Below, in pieces: positions 1-5,780 of a stretch of DNA of 7,679 nucleotides (the stretch's first letter is position 1; each line of letters opens with the position of its first letter). The DNA lies in assembly GCA_024409025.1 (NCBI GenBank), contig JAKSUM010000054.1:1-7679 (forward strand), in the 5' to 3' direction. Origin of the DNA: a bacterium (GTDB lineage Bacteria; Vulcanimicrobiota; CADAWZ01). The notes beneath the pieces are model-generated. The model ran no database searches, was not told where the DNA came from, and saw only the letters and a list, made by a program, of their open reading frames with translations. Both the position numbers and the translations under genes were made by a program.

Positions 1-969
1 AGCGGCATACAGCCCACAGGCGTATTCACTCTCGGTAATTATATCGGGGCGGTAAGGAACTGGGGAAAGCTGCAGGACGAGTATGACTGCGCCTATTTCA
101 TTGCGGATCTTCATTCCCTTACAGTCAGACAGGAGCCTGCAGCACTCAGAAAGCAGACTATTGACGCTTTTGCCCTGCTTCTGGCATGCGGAATCGATCC
201 TGATAAGAGTCTTGCGTTCATACAGAGCCATGTCAGGACTCATGCCGAGCTCGGATGGATTCTTTCATGCTATGTCCAGTTCGGCGAGCTTTCCAGAATG
301 ACCCAGTTTAAGGACAAGTCCCTTAAGCATGCGGATAATGTGAATGCCGGACTTTTCACCTATCCTGCCCTTATGGCTGCTGATATTCTTCTTTACCAGC
401 CCGACTTCGTGCCGATAGGCGCTGACCAGAAGCAGCATCTTGAGCTGACAAGGGATATTGCCTACAGATTCAACCAGCTCTACGGCAACGTATTCCGCAT
501 GCCCGAGGGATATATTCCCAAGACGGGTGCAAGGGTCATGTCTCTGCAGAATCCGGAAAAGAAGATGTCCAAATCAGATCCGAATGCGGGCTCCTATATA
601 TCAGTTCTTGACGATCCAAAGGTTATTGTTAACAAGTTTAAGAGGGCCGTAACGGACTGCGAGACCGAGATATGCTTCAGAGAGGGCAAGGACGGCATCA
701 ATAACCTTATGACCATATATTCTGCAATAACGGGAATGTCTTTCGAGCAGATTGAAAGGGATTTTGCAGGCAAAGGATATGGCGAATTCAAGATTACTGT
801 CGGAGAGACCGTGGCTGAAGAGCTCCGTCCGATAAGGGAAAAATTTGCAGAGCTTTCAAAGGACAGGAAATATCTCGAGGAAACATGGAAGAAGGGTGCG
901 GAAATGGCTCTTAGAATATCCGAGAGAACCATTGCAAAGGCTAAAAAGAAAATAGGGCTTATCGCATAA
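1..969 (+). CDS. trpS: Tryptophanyl-tRNA synthetase, 5' end cut off by the window edge
   Basis: Cytoplasmic class I aminoacyl-tRNA synthetase that charges tRNA-Trp with tryptophan using ATP. Frame 1 is open from the first base, and 322 residues are visible. It begins SGIQPTGVFTLGNYIGA, the TrpRS version of the class I HIGH signature (PTGVFTLGN at 13-39). The KMSKS loop is present as KMSKS at 562-576, followed by DPNA. Other TrpRS hallmarks are GELSRMTQFKDKS, NAGLFTYPALMAADILLYQ and GADQKQHLELTRDIA. From memory of the E. coli enzyme (about 334 aa), only about ten N-terminal residues are missing. The Met at 298 is internal (GELSRMTQF), so it is not the start. The gene ends in TAA and is followed at once by a strong terminator, so it is probably the last gene of its transcript. 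Nothing suggests a defect. Family assignment is very secure. Confidence 0.97.
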   Translation, partial: SGIQPTGVFTLGNYIGAVRNWGKLQDEYDCAYFIADLHSLTVRQEPAALRKQTIDAFALLLACGIDPDKSLAFIQSHVRTHAELGWILSCYVQFGELSRMTQFKDKSLKHADNVNAGLFTYPALMAADILLYQPDFVPIGADQKQHLELTRDIAYRFNQLYGNVFRMPEGYIPKTGARVMSLQNPEKKMSKSDPNAGSYISVLDDPKVIVNKFKRAVTDCETEICFREGKDGINNLMTIYSAITGMSFEQIERDFAGKGYGEFKITVGETVAEELRPIREKFAELSKDRKYLEETWKKGAEMALRISERTIAKAKKKIGLIA

Positions 970-971
970 AT

Positions 972-1001
972 AAAAAAAGCAGGATTTTTCCTGCTTTTTT
1001 T
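972..1001. terminator. Bidirectional intrinsic terminator between trpS and the convergent gene
   Basis: Perfect inverted repeat: 972-984 (seven A then GCAGGA) pairs with 989-1001 (TCCTGC then seven T) around a four-base T loop. The A run on one side and the T run on the other give a U-tract after the hairpin in both directions. It lies 3 bp after the trpS stop and 4 bp beyond the stop of the converging minus-strand gene, so it should terminate both transcripts. Confidence 0.93.
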
Positions 1002-1005
1002 ATTG

Positions 1006-1533
1006 TCAGATTTTTAGGCTTAGGGCAATGCATTTGCATATCTCCGAGAGCTTGTTTCGGTTTCCACGCCTGCTGTCGCTTGGGGAGGAGCTTAGGACAA
1101 AGAGGTATTTGTCCATAAATTTTAGCTTCGGGTGCTTCTTGCTTGAGATATAGGTAAATCCGAGGCTCTTGAGATCCGAGATGTCGGCTTCAGTGAAGTT
1201 GTCGCCGTGCCCGAAGATTTTTTCCAGCTCCATGAGTATTTTTCTGCCGCGGCCTACGGATTTGTTCTGCGACAGAATCGAATTAAGTATGTCGAGCGGT
1301 CTGGAATCCGGAGGGCATTTTTCCTTTGCCTGCTCTAAAATGGAAAGCACGAAATCAATCTGCTCTCCCGGATAAAGATCTATTGGCTCTGTCTTCAGCA
1401 TGCCTCCGCCTCTGAGGCTTTTTGATATGTTTTTTTCTATCTCAAGCTGCGCCTGAAGGCTGAGTATTTTTCTTTTAAGCTCCTTTGTCTCCTCGCTGTC
1501 GGAGGAATTTATAGATATGTCATAGCTGTCCAT
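1006..1533 (-). CDS. Uncharacterised 175-aa protein: coiled coil plus small basic C-terminal module
   Basis: I do not recognise this as a named family. The start is ATG at 1533-1531, because a GGAG Shine-Dalgarno lies eight bases upstream (1545-1542). The upstream Met at 1620 would only add translated AT-rich promoter-like sequence. Residues 1-12 are polar and Ser-rich. About 14-40 (ETKELKRKILSLQAQLEIEK) is strongly helical with coiled-coil character. The middle (about 50-105) looks helical. The last 55 residues contain SSKKHPKLKF...YLFVLSSSPSDSRRGNRNKL, where a KHxKL strand, a hydrophobic strand and an SPSDxRxGN turn suggest a compact alpha/beta fold rich in Lys and Arg. Similar KHxKL...PSDxRxxxN modules occur, as I recall, in unclassified bacterial proteins; this is not checked. 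No signal peptide or membrane segment is seen, so it is probably cytoplasmic. It is divergent from the histidine kinase, which may mean shared regulation but does not prove a joint role. Confidence 0.82.
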   Translation of the reverse strand: MDSYDISINSSDSEETKELKRKILSLQAQLEIEKNISKSLRGGGMLKTEPIDLYPGEQIDFVLSILEQAKEKCPPDSRPLDILNSILSQNKSVGRGRKILMELEKIFGHGDNFTEADISDLKSLGFTYISSKKHPKLKFMDKYLFVLSSSPSDSRRGNRNKLSEICKCIALSLKI

Positions 1534-1648
1534 CGGATATTCTCCAGTTTTGTTTTTATTAATTTTAGCATAAAAAGCGGATAAAAAAAAATAACATAGA
1601 AAATTTTCTTTTAACGACATCAGAAGATAAAATGAAAGGCAGACTGAG
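1534..1648. promoter_or_regulatory. Divergent AT-rich promoter region between the 175-aa gene and the histidine kinase
   Basis: The 115-bp gap must carry the promoters of both diverging genes. For the minus-strand gene, an extended -10 TGCTAAAAT reads from 1570 to 1562; its -35 would fall in a T-rich run and is poor. For the kinase, TAAAAT at 1628-1633 could be a -10, giving a very short leader, with only a weak -35 near 1605-1610. A perfect 12-bp palindrome, AGAAAATTTTCT (1598-1609), lies between the two candidates and could be an operator, though A/T palindromes arise easily. A six-codon reading frame (ATG 1632 to TGA 1652) overlaps the kinase GTG. That promoters exist here is near certain; the exact boxes are guesses. 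Confidence 0.5.
1542..1545 (-). promoter_or_regulatory. Shine-Dalgarno that fixes the start of the 175-aa gene
   Basis: Read on the minus strand this is GGAG, eight bases before ATG (1533-1531). The longer reading frame beginning at 1620 has no comparable site in its upstream sequence, so this site decides in favour of the shorter protein. Confidence 0.75.
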
Positions 1649-3922
1649 GTGAACGGTTCAGGACTTTTTGAGAGAAGATTTATTGAAGGCGGTATTGACT
1701 ACATAAAGCAGTTTGCCGAATGGATGCCCGGAGGCTTTTTTATATACAGGGCAGGCGGAATGGAAGAGATTCTTTTTGCGAATTCCTTTATGGCGTCCCT
1801 TATGGGCTGTGGCAGCGTTGACGAATTTATGGGCTATACAGGCAGATCTTTCAAGGGAATTGTGCATCCGGATGACCTTGCCGATGTCGAAAGGACGATA
1901 GATGCTCAGTCGGTCAGGGCAGGCGGCACAGAGCCTGATTATGCTGAATTCAGGCTTTTAAGGCATGACGGATCCGTAAGATGGATAAGGGCCTATGGCA
2001 GGCTTATAGAGCTTGGAGACGGTGGAAAGGCATTTTGCGTGTTTATCAGCGATGTAAACGAGACTAAAATTCTGCAGGAAAAGATTGATGTCATCAGTGC
2101 CGTCGGTAAGATTTTTGATTCCGCAATATATGTCGATATTGATTCCGGTACCTACAGGGTTCAGGCTGACAACGGATATATAGGTCTTCTGATTCCGTCT
2201 GACGGAATCATGTCGGATGTTGTTGAACAGATCTGCTCCAGGCTTCTCCATCCTGACTACAGGGGGCTTATGCGAGGATTTGCCGACATGGATTCCCTGC
2301 CTGACAGGCTTGCTGCAAAAGATGTTATTACTGAGCGCTTCAGGACATTGCAGAACCGCTGGATAGATGCGTATATAGGGGTAGGAAAGAGAGATGCCGC
2401 AGGAAGGGCTACTCATGCGTCTTTTGCCATAAGAAATATTGATGAGGAAAAAAGGCGCGAGGACAGGCTTAAACGCGACTTGAGCATGTATGCCGCTGCG
2501 GCAAAGACCGTATATCCTATAGGTATAGCTATGGATCTTACTCGGAATTCCTACCATATACTTACATGCGATGGGGTTCTTAATGGCAGACTGCCTCAGG
2601 AGGGGAGTATAGATTCTCTTATTGGGACGCTTTCCGGAATTATCCCTGACAGGGAGCAGGCTCTAAAGCTTGCCCGTATTTTCGGCAGGGACAATCAGAT
2701 TGAGCTTTTCACGCATGATGAAAAAGAGATACAGCTGAGGCATCTTCAGACTGATGAGCTTGGATTTAACCATTGGATGGACACGAGAATAATATTTTTG
2801 GGAAAGTCTGAGGACGGAAGCCTTAGCAGCGTGTGTATATCCAAGCCCATAGATGATGAGATACGCATTGCGGAGGAAGCTCTTGAAAAAGCCCGGATTC
2901 AGAGGGATTTGGAGAACAGGAGCCGTATGGCAATGGAGTCCTACCATACCCTCGCAAAGCTTCTGAAGTCCGGAATGTGGAATATATACTATTCTCCTGA
3001 TGGAGAGATGGAAAGCGTTGAATGGAGTGATGAATTCCGCAGGATGATCGGGTATTCGGATGTCCATGATTTTCCTAACACTCTTGAGGCATGGATGAAT
3101 ATACTTCATCATGAGGATTCTCATGGCATTGAGATGATAGAAAGGGCTGTCTGCGACAGGAGCGGAAACACCCTTTATGACGTTGAATACAGGCTTATGA
3201 CCAAAAACAGGGGCTGGAGATGGTTCAGGGCTACAGGAGACGTCATCAGGCGTGAGGACGGAAGCCCTATGAGATTTTTCGGTGTTTTCCTTGACATAAC
3301 CGAGAGAAAAGAGCATGCAGTTCTTGAAAAGGCCCGAAACAAGGCTCTGGAGTCTGCCGAGAGGGAAAAAGCCGCCATATCCGCAATTCATGACGTCTTT
3401 AAGTCCGGCAGATGGAGTGTAAGCTTTGAAAATGAAAAAATAAGCTCGGTCGCATGGAGCGATGCGTTCAGGCATATGGCAGGGTTCTATGATGATTCTG
3501 AATTTCCCGACACCATGGAAGCATGGATAAGCAGGATTCATGATGATGAAAGGGACACCGTATTAAAGGAATTCTGGGATACAGCCAACGATCGTAGCGG
3601 CGCCAAGACCTTTGACGTCAGCTACAGGCTTATGACCAGAAGCTGCGGATACAGATGGTTCCGTTCTGCCGGAAGGCTTCTGAGAAAGCCTGACGGAGCG
3701 CCTGTTTCATATATAGGTCTGTTTATTGACATAGATTCACAGAAGAGGCTGTCGGATACTGTTGCCAGTCAGCAGAAGGCGCTGCGTGATGCTCTTGAGC
3801 AGGCTCAGAGATCGAACAGGGCTAAGACTTCATTCCTGAACAACATGTCCCATGACATACGGACTCCGATGAATGCCATAATAGGCTTTGCGTCTCTTGC
3901 GGCAGCCCATGTCTCCAATTAG
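1649..3922 (+). CDS. Multi-PAS hybrid sensor histidine kinase, N-terminal 757 residues up to an in-frame amber codon
   Basis: Sensory part of a large soluble kinase. GTG 1649 is the first possible start after an in-frame TAA (1628-1630); the ribosome site is weak (AAAGG at 1635-1639). The order by residue is: PAS 22-140 (HPDD, then RWIRAYG), two divergent PAS-like modules at about 145-265 and 282-403, two closely similar PAS modules at about 430-552 and 575-697 (both with DRSG, YRLMT and RWFR), a helical linker 698-727, then the first HisKA helix with FLNNMSHDIRTPMNAIIGF. The phosphoacceptor is His735 (3851-3853). There is no signal peptide or membrane segment, so it should sense a cytoplasmic signal, unknown here. 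TAG at 3920 ends the frame 23 codons after His735. The same frame continues immediately with the second HisKA helix, ATPase and receiver, so this is one 1109-codon gene interrupted once. As it stands this fragment has the His but no ATPase domain and would not be an active kinase alone. Confidence 0.9.
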   Translation: MNGSGLFERRFIEGGIDYIKQFAEWMPGGFFIYRAGGMEEILFANSFMASLMGCGSVDEFMGYTGRSFKGIVHPDDLADVERTIDAQSVRAGGTEPDYAEFRLLRHDGSVRWIRAYGRLIELGDGGKAFCVFISDVNETKILQEKIDVISAVGKIFDSAIYVDIDSGTYRVQADNGYIGLLIPSDGIMSDVVEQICSRLLHPDYRGLMRGFADMDSLPDRLAAKDVITERFRTLQNRWIDAYIGVGKRDAAGRATHASFAIRNIDEEKRREDRLKRDLSMYAAAAKTVYPIGIAMDLTRNSYHILTCDGVLNGRLPQEGSIDSLIGTLSGIIPDREQALKLARIFGRDNQIELFTHDEKEIQLRHLQTDELGFNHWMDTRIIFLGKSEDGSLSSVCISKPIDDEIRIAEEALEKARIQRDLENRSRMAMESYHTLAKLLKSGMWNIYYSPDGEMESVEWSDEFRRMIGYSDVHDFPNTLEAWMNILHHEDSHGIEMIERAVCDRSGNTLYDVEYRLMTKNRGWRWFRATGDVIRREDGSPMRFFGVFLDITERKEHAVLEKARNKALESAEREKAAISAIHDVFKSGRWSVSFENEKISSVAWSDAFRHMAGFYDDSEFPDTMEAWISRIHDDERDTVLKEFWDTANDRSGAKTFDVSYRLMTRSCGYRWFRSAGRLLRKPDGAPVSYIGLFIDIDSQKRLSDTVASQQKALRDALEQAQRSNRAKTSFLNNMSHDIRTPMNAIIGFASLAAAHVSN
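2957..3739 (+). repeat. Tandem duplication of a PAS module inside the kinase
   Basis: Residues about 437-552 (2957-3304) and 582-697 (3392-3739) align along their whole length at the protein level. Shared landmarks in the same order are KSGxW, WSDxFRxM, FPxTxEAW, DRSG, DVxYRLMT, RWFRxxG, DGxP and GxFxDI. The DNA has diverged clearly, so this is an old duplication and not a recent copy or an assembly artefact. The other PAS modules of the protein are much less alike. Confidence 0.85.
3920..3922 (+). other. In-frame amber codon (TAG) splitting the histidine kinase
   Basis: The codons read GTC TCC AAT TAG GAG CTT GTG. The position is the loop between the two HisKA helices; in related kinases, as I recall them, the equivalent stretch has a polar residue, often Gln or Lys, before Glu. 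CAG to TAG is a single transition. There is no frameshift, indel or second stop in the 1110-codon frame. The cause could be a recent nonsense mutation, a sequencing error, suppression/readthrough or a sense meaning of TAG; the sequence alone does not decide. Confidence 0.9.
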
Positions 3923-3928
3923 GAGCTT

Positions 3929-4978
3929 GTGGCTTCATATCTTTCAAAGATATTGACTTCAAGCAGCTATCTTCTTGCCCTTATAAATGATGTTCTTGAC
4001 ATGAGCAGGATAGAAAGCGGCAAGGTTATCCTTTCGGAAGAGGATGTCAGCATTTCAGGTCTGATGGACGAGATAAAGTCGATAATGCAGTCGGATATGT
4101 CTGCAAGAGGGCTTCAATTCGTTACCGAATCGCATCTGTATTATGACGGCGTTATATGCGACAGGCTGCGCCTGAGCCAGATTTTGTTGAATCTCCTGAG
4201 TAATGCTATGAAGTTTACTCCGACAGGAGGAAAAGTTTATTTCAGCGTAAGGCAGAAGGAGTTTGGTCCTGAAGGCTCTGCTTTTTATGAGTTCTGCGTA
4301 AGGGATACCGGAATAGGTATGGACGGAGATTTTCTGAAAAAGATTTTTCAGCCCTTTGAAAGGGAGAGGACTTCCACTGTGAGCGGAATTCAGGGAACTG
4401 GGCTTGGGCTTGCCATAACAAAGAACATTGTTGATATCATGGGAGGGGATATAAAGGTATCCAGCTGCGTCGGCAGGGGAAGCGAATTCATTGTTTCATT
4501 CTGCTTCAGATTTTCGGAAAATACAGGCTCTCCCGACTTTTCCGCAGGGCAGGCTTCGGGTGCTTGCATGGATTCATCCGAAATTTTTGCCGGAAAAAGG
4601 CTTTTATTGGTGGAGGACAATGAATTAAATCTTGAAATAGCTTCCTCTATGCTTGAGGATGCCGGATTTGAGATAGACTCCGCCTCTGACGGAGCTGAGG
4701 CTGTAAGGATTATGAGCGGGGATGAATTTGATCGCTATGACCTGATTCTTATGGATATACAGATGCCTAATATGGACGGATATGAGGCCGCAAGAAGAAT
4801 AAGGAGGCTTCCAAATTCTGCAGCCTCCTCCATTCCGATAATTGCAATGACGGCAAATGCCTTTGAGGAGGACAGGCAGGATGCATTTAAGGCCGGTATG
4901 AACGGGCATATTGCAAAGCCTATTGAGATTGACAAGCTTAAGGAAGCCATTAAGACGGCACTTTGCCAAAATAGCTGA
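3929..4978 (+). CDS. Hybrid histidine kinase, C-terminal part: HisKA helix 2, HATPase and receiver domain
   Basis: Continues the frame of the upstream kinase fragment after the amber codon; conserved sequence begins directly after it at 3923. If translated separately, GTG 3929 is the nearest start, but the AGGAG before it (3921-3925) is only three bases away, which is poor spacing. The order in full-length numbering is: second HisKA helix to about 792 ([15 protein letters not shown]); HATPase with N box [10 protein letters not shown]1 [10 protein letters not shown] box IFQPFER and G2 [11 protein letters not shown]; a short linker; then a receiver from about 982 with the acidic pair ED (989-990), phosphoacceptor Asp1036 in LMDIQMP (4754-4756), Thr in MTAN and Lys1090 in AKPI. 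All catalytic residues are intact, so decay is not advanced. It lacks the phosphoacceptor His, and there is no HPt domain. It ends in TGA, followed by a strong terminator. Alone it could at most be a receiver plus ATPase fragment. Confidence 0.85.
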   Translation: MASYLSKILTSSSYLLALINDVLDMSRIESGKVILSEEDVSISGLMDEIKSIMQSDMSARGLQFVTESHLYYDGVICDRLRLSQILLNLLSNAMKFTPTGGKVYFSVRQKEFGPEGSAFYEFCVRDTGIGMDGDFLKKIFQPFERERTSTVSGIQGTGLGLAITKNIVDIMGGDIKVSSCVGRGSEFIVSFCFRFSENTGSPDFSAGQASGACMDSSEIFAGKRLLLVEDNELNLEIASSMLEDAGFEIDSASDGAEAVRIMSGDEFDRYDLILMDIQMPNMDGYEAARRIRRLPNSAASSIPIIAMTANAFEEDRQDAFKAGMNGHIAKPIEIDKLKEAIKTALCQNS

Positions 4979-4989
4979 GGTCTTTATAA

Positions 4990-5020
4990 AAAAAAACAGC
5001 CGGATTCCGGCTGTTTTTTT
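4990..5020. terminator. Bidirectional intrinsic terminator after the histidine kinase
   Basis: Inverted repeat: 4990-5003 (seven A then CAGCCGG) pairs with 5007-5020 (CCGGCTG then seven T) around the loop ATT. The flanking A and T runs give a U-tract in either direction. It sits between the kinase stop (4978) and the stop of the converging 222-aa gene (5031) and should end both transcripts. Confidence 0.93.
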
Positions 5021-5030
5021 GCTGTTATGT

Positions 5031-5699
5031 CTATACGACTTCAACTCTGACTCCGATTCTTGTCTCGACATGGACATCATGCTCGGGAGCTTCGACGATT
5101 GTTTTTGTCTCTACTTCTGATTTTACAAGGAATCCCTGATTATACTCGAAGAGGGTCGTTCCTGTAGCAGATATCTTCTGGGTGACTCCGGGCTGTATTT
5201 CAGTTGCTGTCTCCGGACAGCTGACTTTGATTTCCGCACAGCTGTATGCGTTTACCTTGATGAGATCCCAAAGTATGTATCTGTATGAAAGCGTGATCGG
5301 ATCAGGTCTGCCCTGCACGTTTACCTTGCTTTCGGATGTCCATCTTTCCTTTACGTTCTTTGGGCCTTCAGGAAATGAAGGCTGAGAGAAGTCTGTGGGC
5401 GGATCGCATGAGAGGATTACTCCGGATTTCTTCATCTTCATCATTATTTTCTGTCCGGCATTAGGAAGAGGCAGAGACTTTCCTTCGCTCATGACCTTTC
5501 CTGAGTCTATTACGACCTGTACTGTGAATATGCCGTCAGGAGAAACGTCGGTTATAGTCTGGGTCATAATTACCTGGACCTTCTGGGTTCCTTCGCGTCT
5601 AGCGCCTTTTTCTATAAGGATCTGCTTTGTGTCAATGGTTGTCGCATACCTTTTGACATCGCCTGTTTTTCCTTTGTATTCAAGACAAATAGGGTCCAT
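5031..5699 (-). CDS. Uncharacterised 222-aa beta-rich protein, DUF6263-like pattern
   Basis: Function unknown. The start ATG (5699-5697) is well supported by GGAGG eight bases upstream (5712-5708). No signal peptide, lipobox or membrane segment is seen. Alternating hydrophobic/polar stretches predict a mostly beta protein: YKGKTGDVKRYATTIDTKQI near the N-terminus, VSPDGIFTVQVVIDSG (52-67), an aromatic SFPEGPKNVKERW (108-120), a Tyr-rich SYRYILW (138-144), then TTLFEYNQGFLVKSEVE (181-197). The Gly-Asp-x-x-Arg-Tyr opening, the FPxGPxxVxxxW centre and the F-x-x-x-x-G-F-L-V-x-S-E closing motif recall DUF6263-type proteins; I recall this pattern and could not check it. Three Cys (98, 154, 161) follow Cys5. 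It is the last gene of a minus-strand run behind the nucleotidyltransferase and ends at a strong terminator. Its stop is TAG, with an in-frame TAA two codons later. Confidence 0.85.
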   Translation of the reverse strand: MDPICLEYKGKTGDVKRYATTIDTKQILIEKGARREGTQKVQVIMTQTITDVSPDGIFTVQVVIDSGKVMSEGKSLPLPNAGQKIMMKMKKSGVILSCDPPTDFSQPSFPEGPKNVKERWTSESKVNVQGRPDPITLSYRYILWDLIKVNAYSCAEIKVSCPETATEIQPGVTQKISATGTTLFEYNQGFLVKSEVETKTIVEAPEHDVHVETRIGVRVEVV

Positions 5700-5707
5700 T
5701 TAAAGAG

Positions 5708-5712
5708 CCTCC
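5708..5712 (-). promoter_or_regulatory. Strong Shine-Dalgarno of the 222-aa gene
   Basis: GGAGG on the minus strand, eight bases before the ATG at 5699. This is the best ribosome-binding site in the window and suggests the gene is well translated. Confidence 0.8.
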
Positions 5713-5723
5713 GCTTTTTTTTT

Positions 5724-5752
5724 ATTTGATTACAATTAGTTAAATTCATCAA
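5724..5752 (-). promoter_or_regulatory. Weak candidate promoter ahead of the 222-aa gene
   Basis: In the 81-bp gap behind the nucleotidyltransferase, the minus strand reads TTGATG (5752-5747), 17 bp, then TCAAAT (5729-5724). The -35 matches the sigma-70 consensus at the first four bases and the -10 at four of six. It could give the last gene its own transcription start, but AT-rich sequence makes such matches common. A small CATCA/TGATG hairpin (5747-5759) overlaps it and is too weak to be a terminator. Confidence 0.25.
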
Positions 5753-5780
5753 AATGATGCTTTATCCTTCTGAAAGGCAT

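Noticed and set aside
298..300. Met at 298 as the trpS start
   Set aside because: It lies inside the conserved GELSRMTQFKDKS block, and the HIGH-type motif is upstream in the same frame.
1534..1620. N-terminal extension of the 175-aa protein from Met at 1620
   Set aside because: The extra 29 residues translate the AT-rich promoter region, while ATG 1533 has a well-spaced GGAG.
1958..2557. Antisense reading frame (199 codons) opposite the first PAS modules
   Set aside because: Same reasoning: it overlaps conserved PAS coding sequence and has no motif of its own.
2663..3541. Long antisense reading frame (292 codons) opposite the kinase
   Set aside because: The plus strand here encodes clear PAS domains. 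The antisense product is Pro/Cys-rich with no recognisable domain and no ribosome site, so it is a shadow of codon bias.
3920..3922. Pyrrolysine as the meaning of the kinase amber codon
   Set aside because: The position is a non-catalytic loop, not a methylamine methyltransferase site, and no pyl genes are in the window; Gln or a plain mutation is simpler.
5747..5759. CATCA/TGATG mini hairpin before the 222-aa gene
   Set aside because: Only five base pairs and no T run, so it cannot be supported as a terminator.
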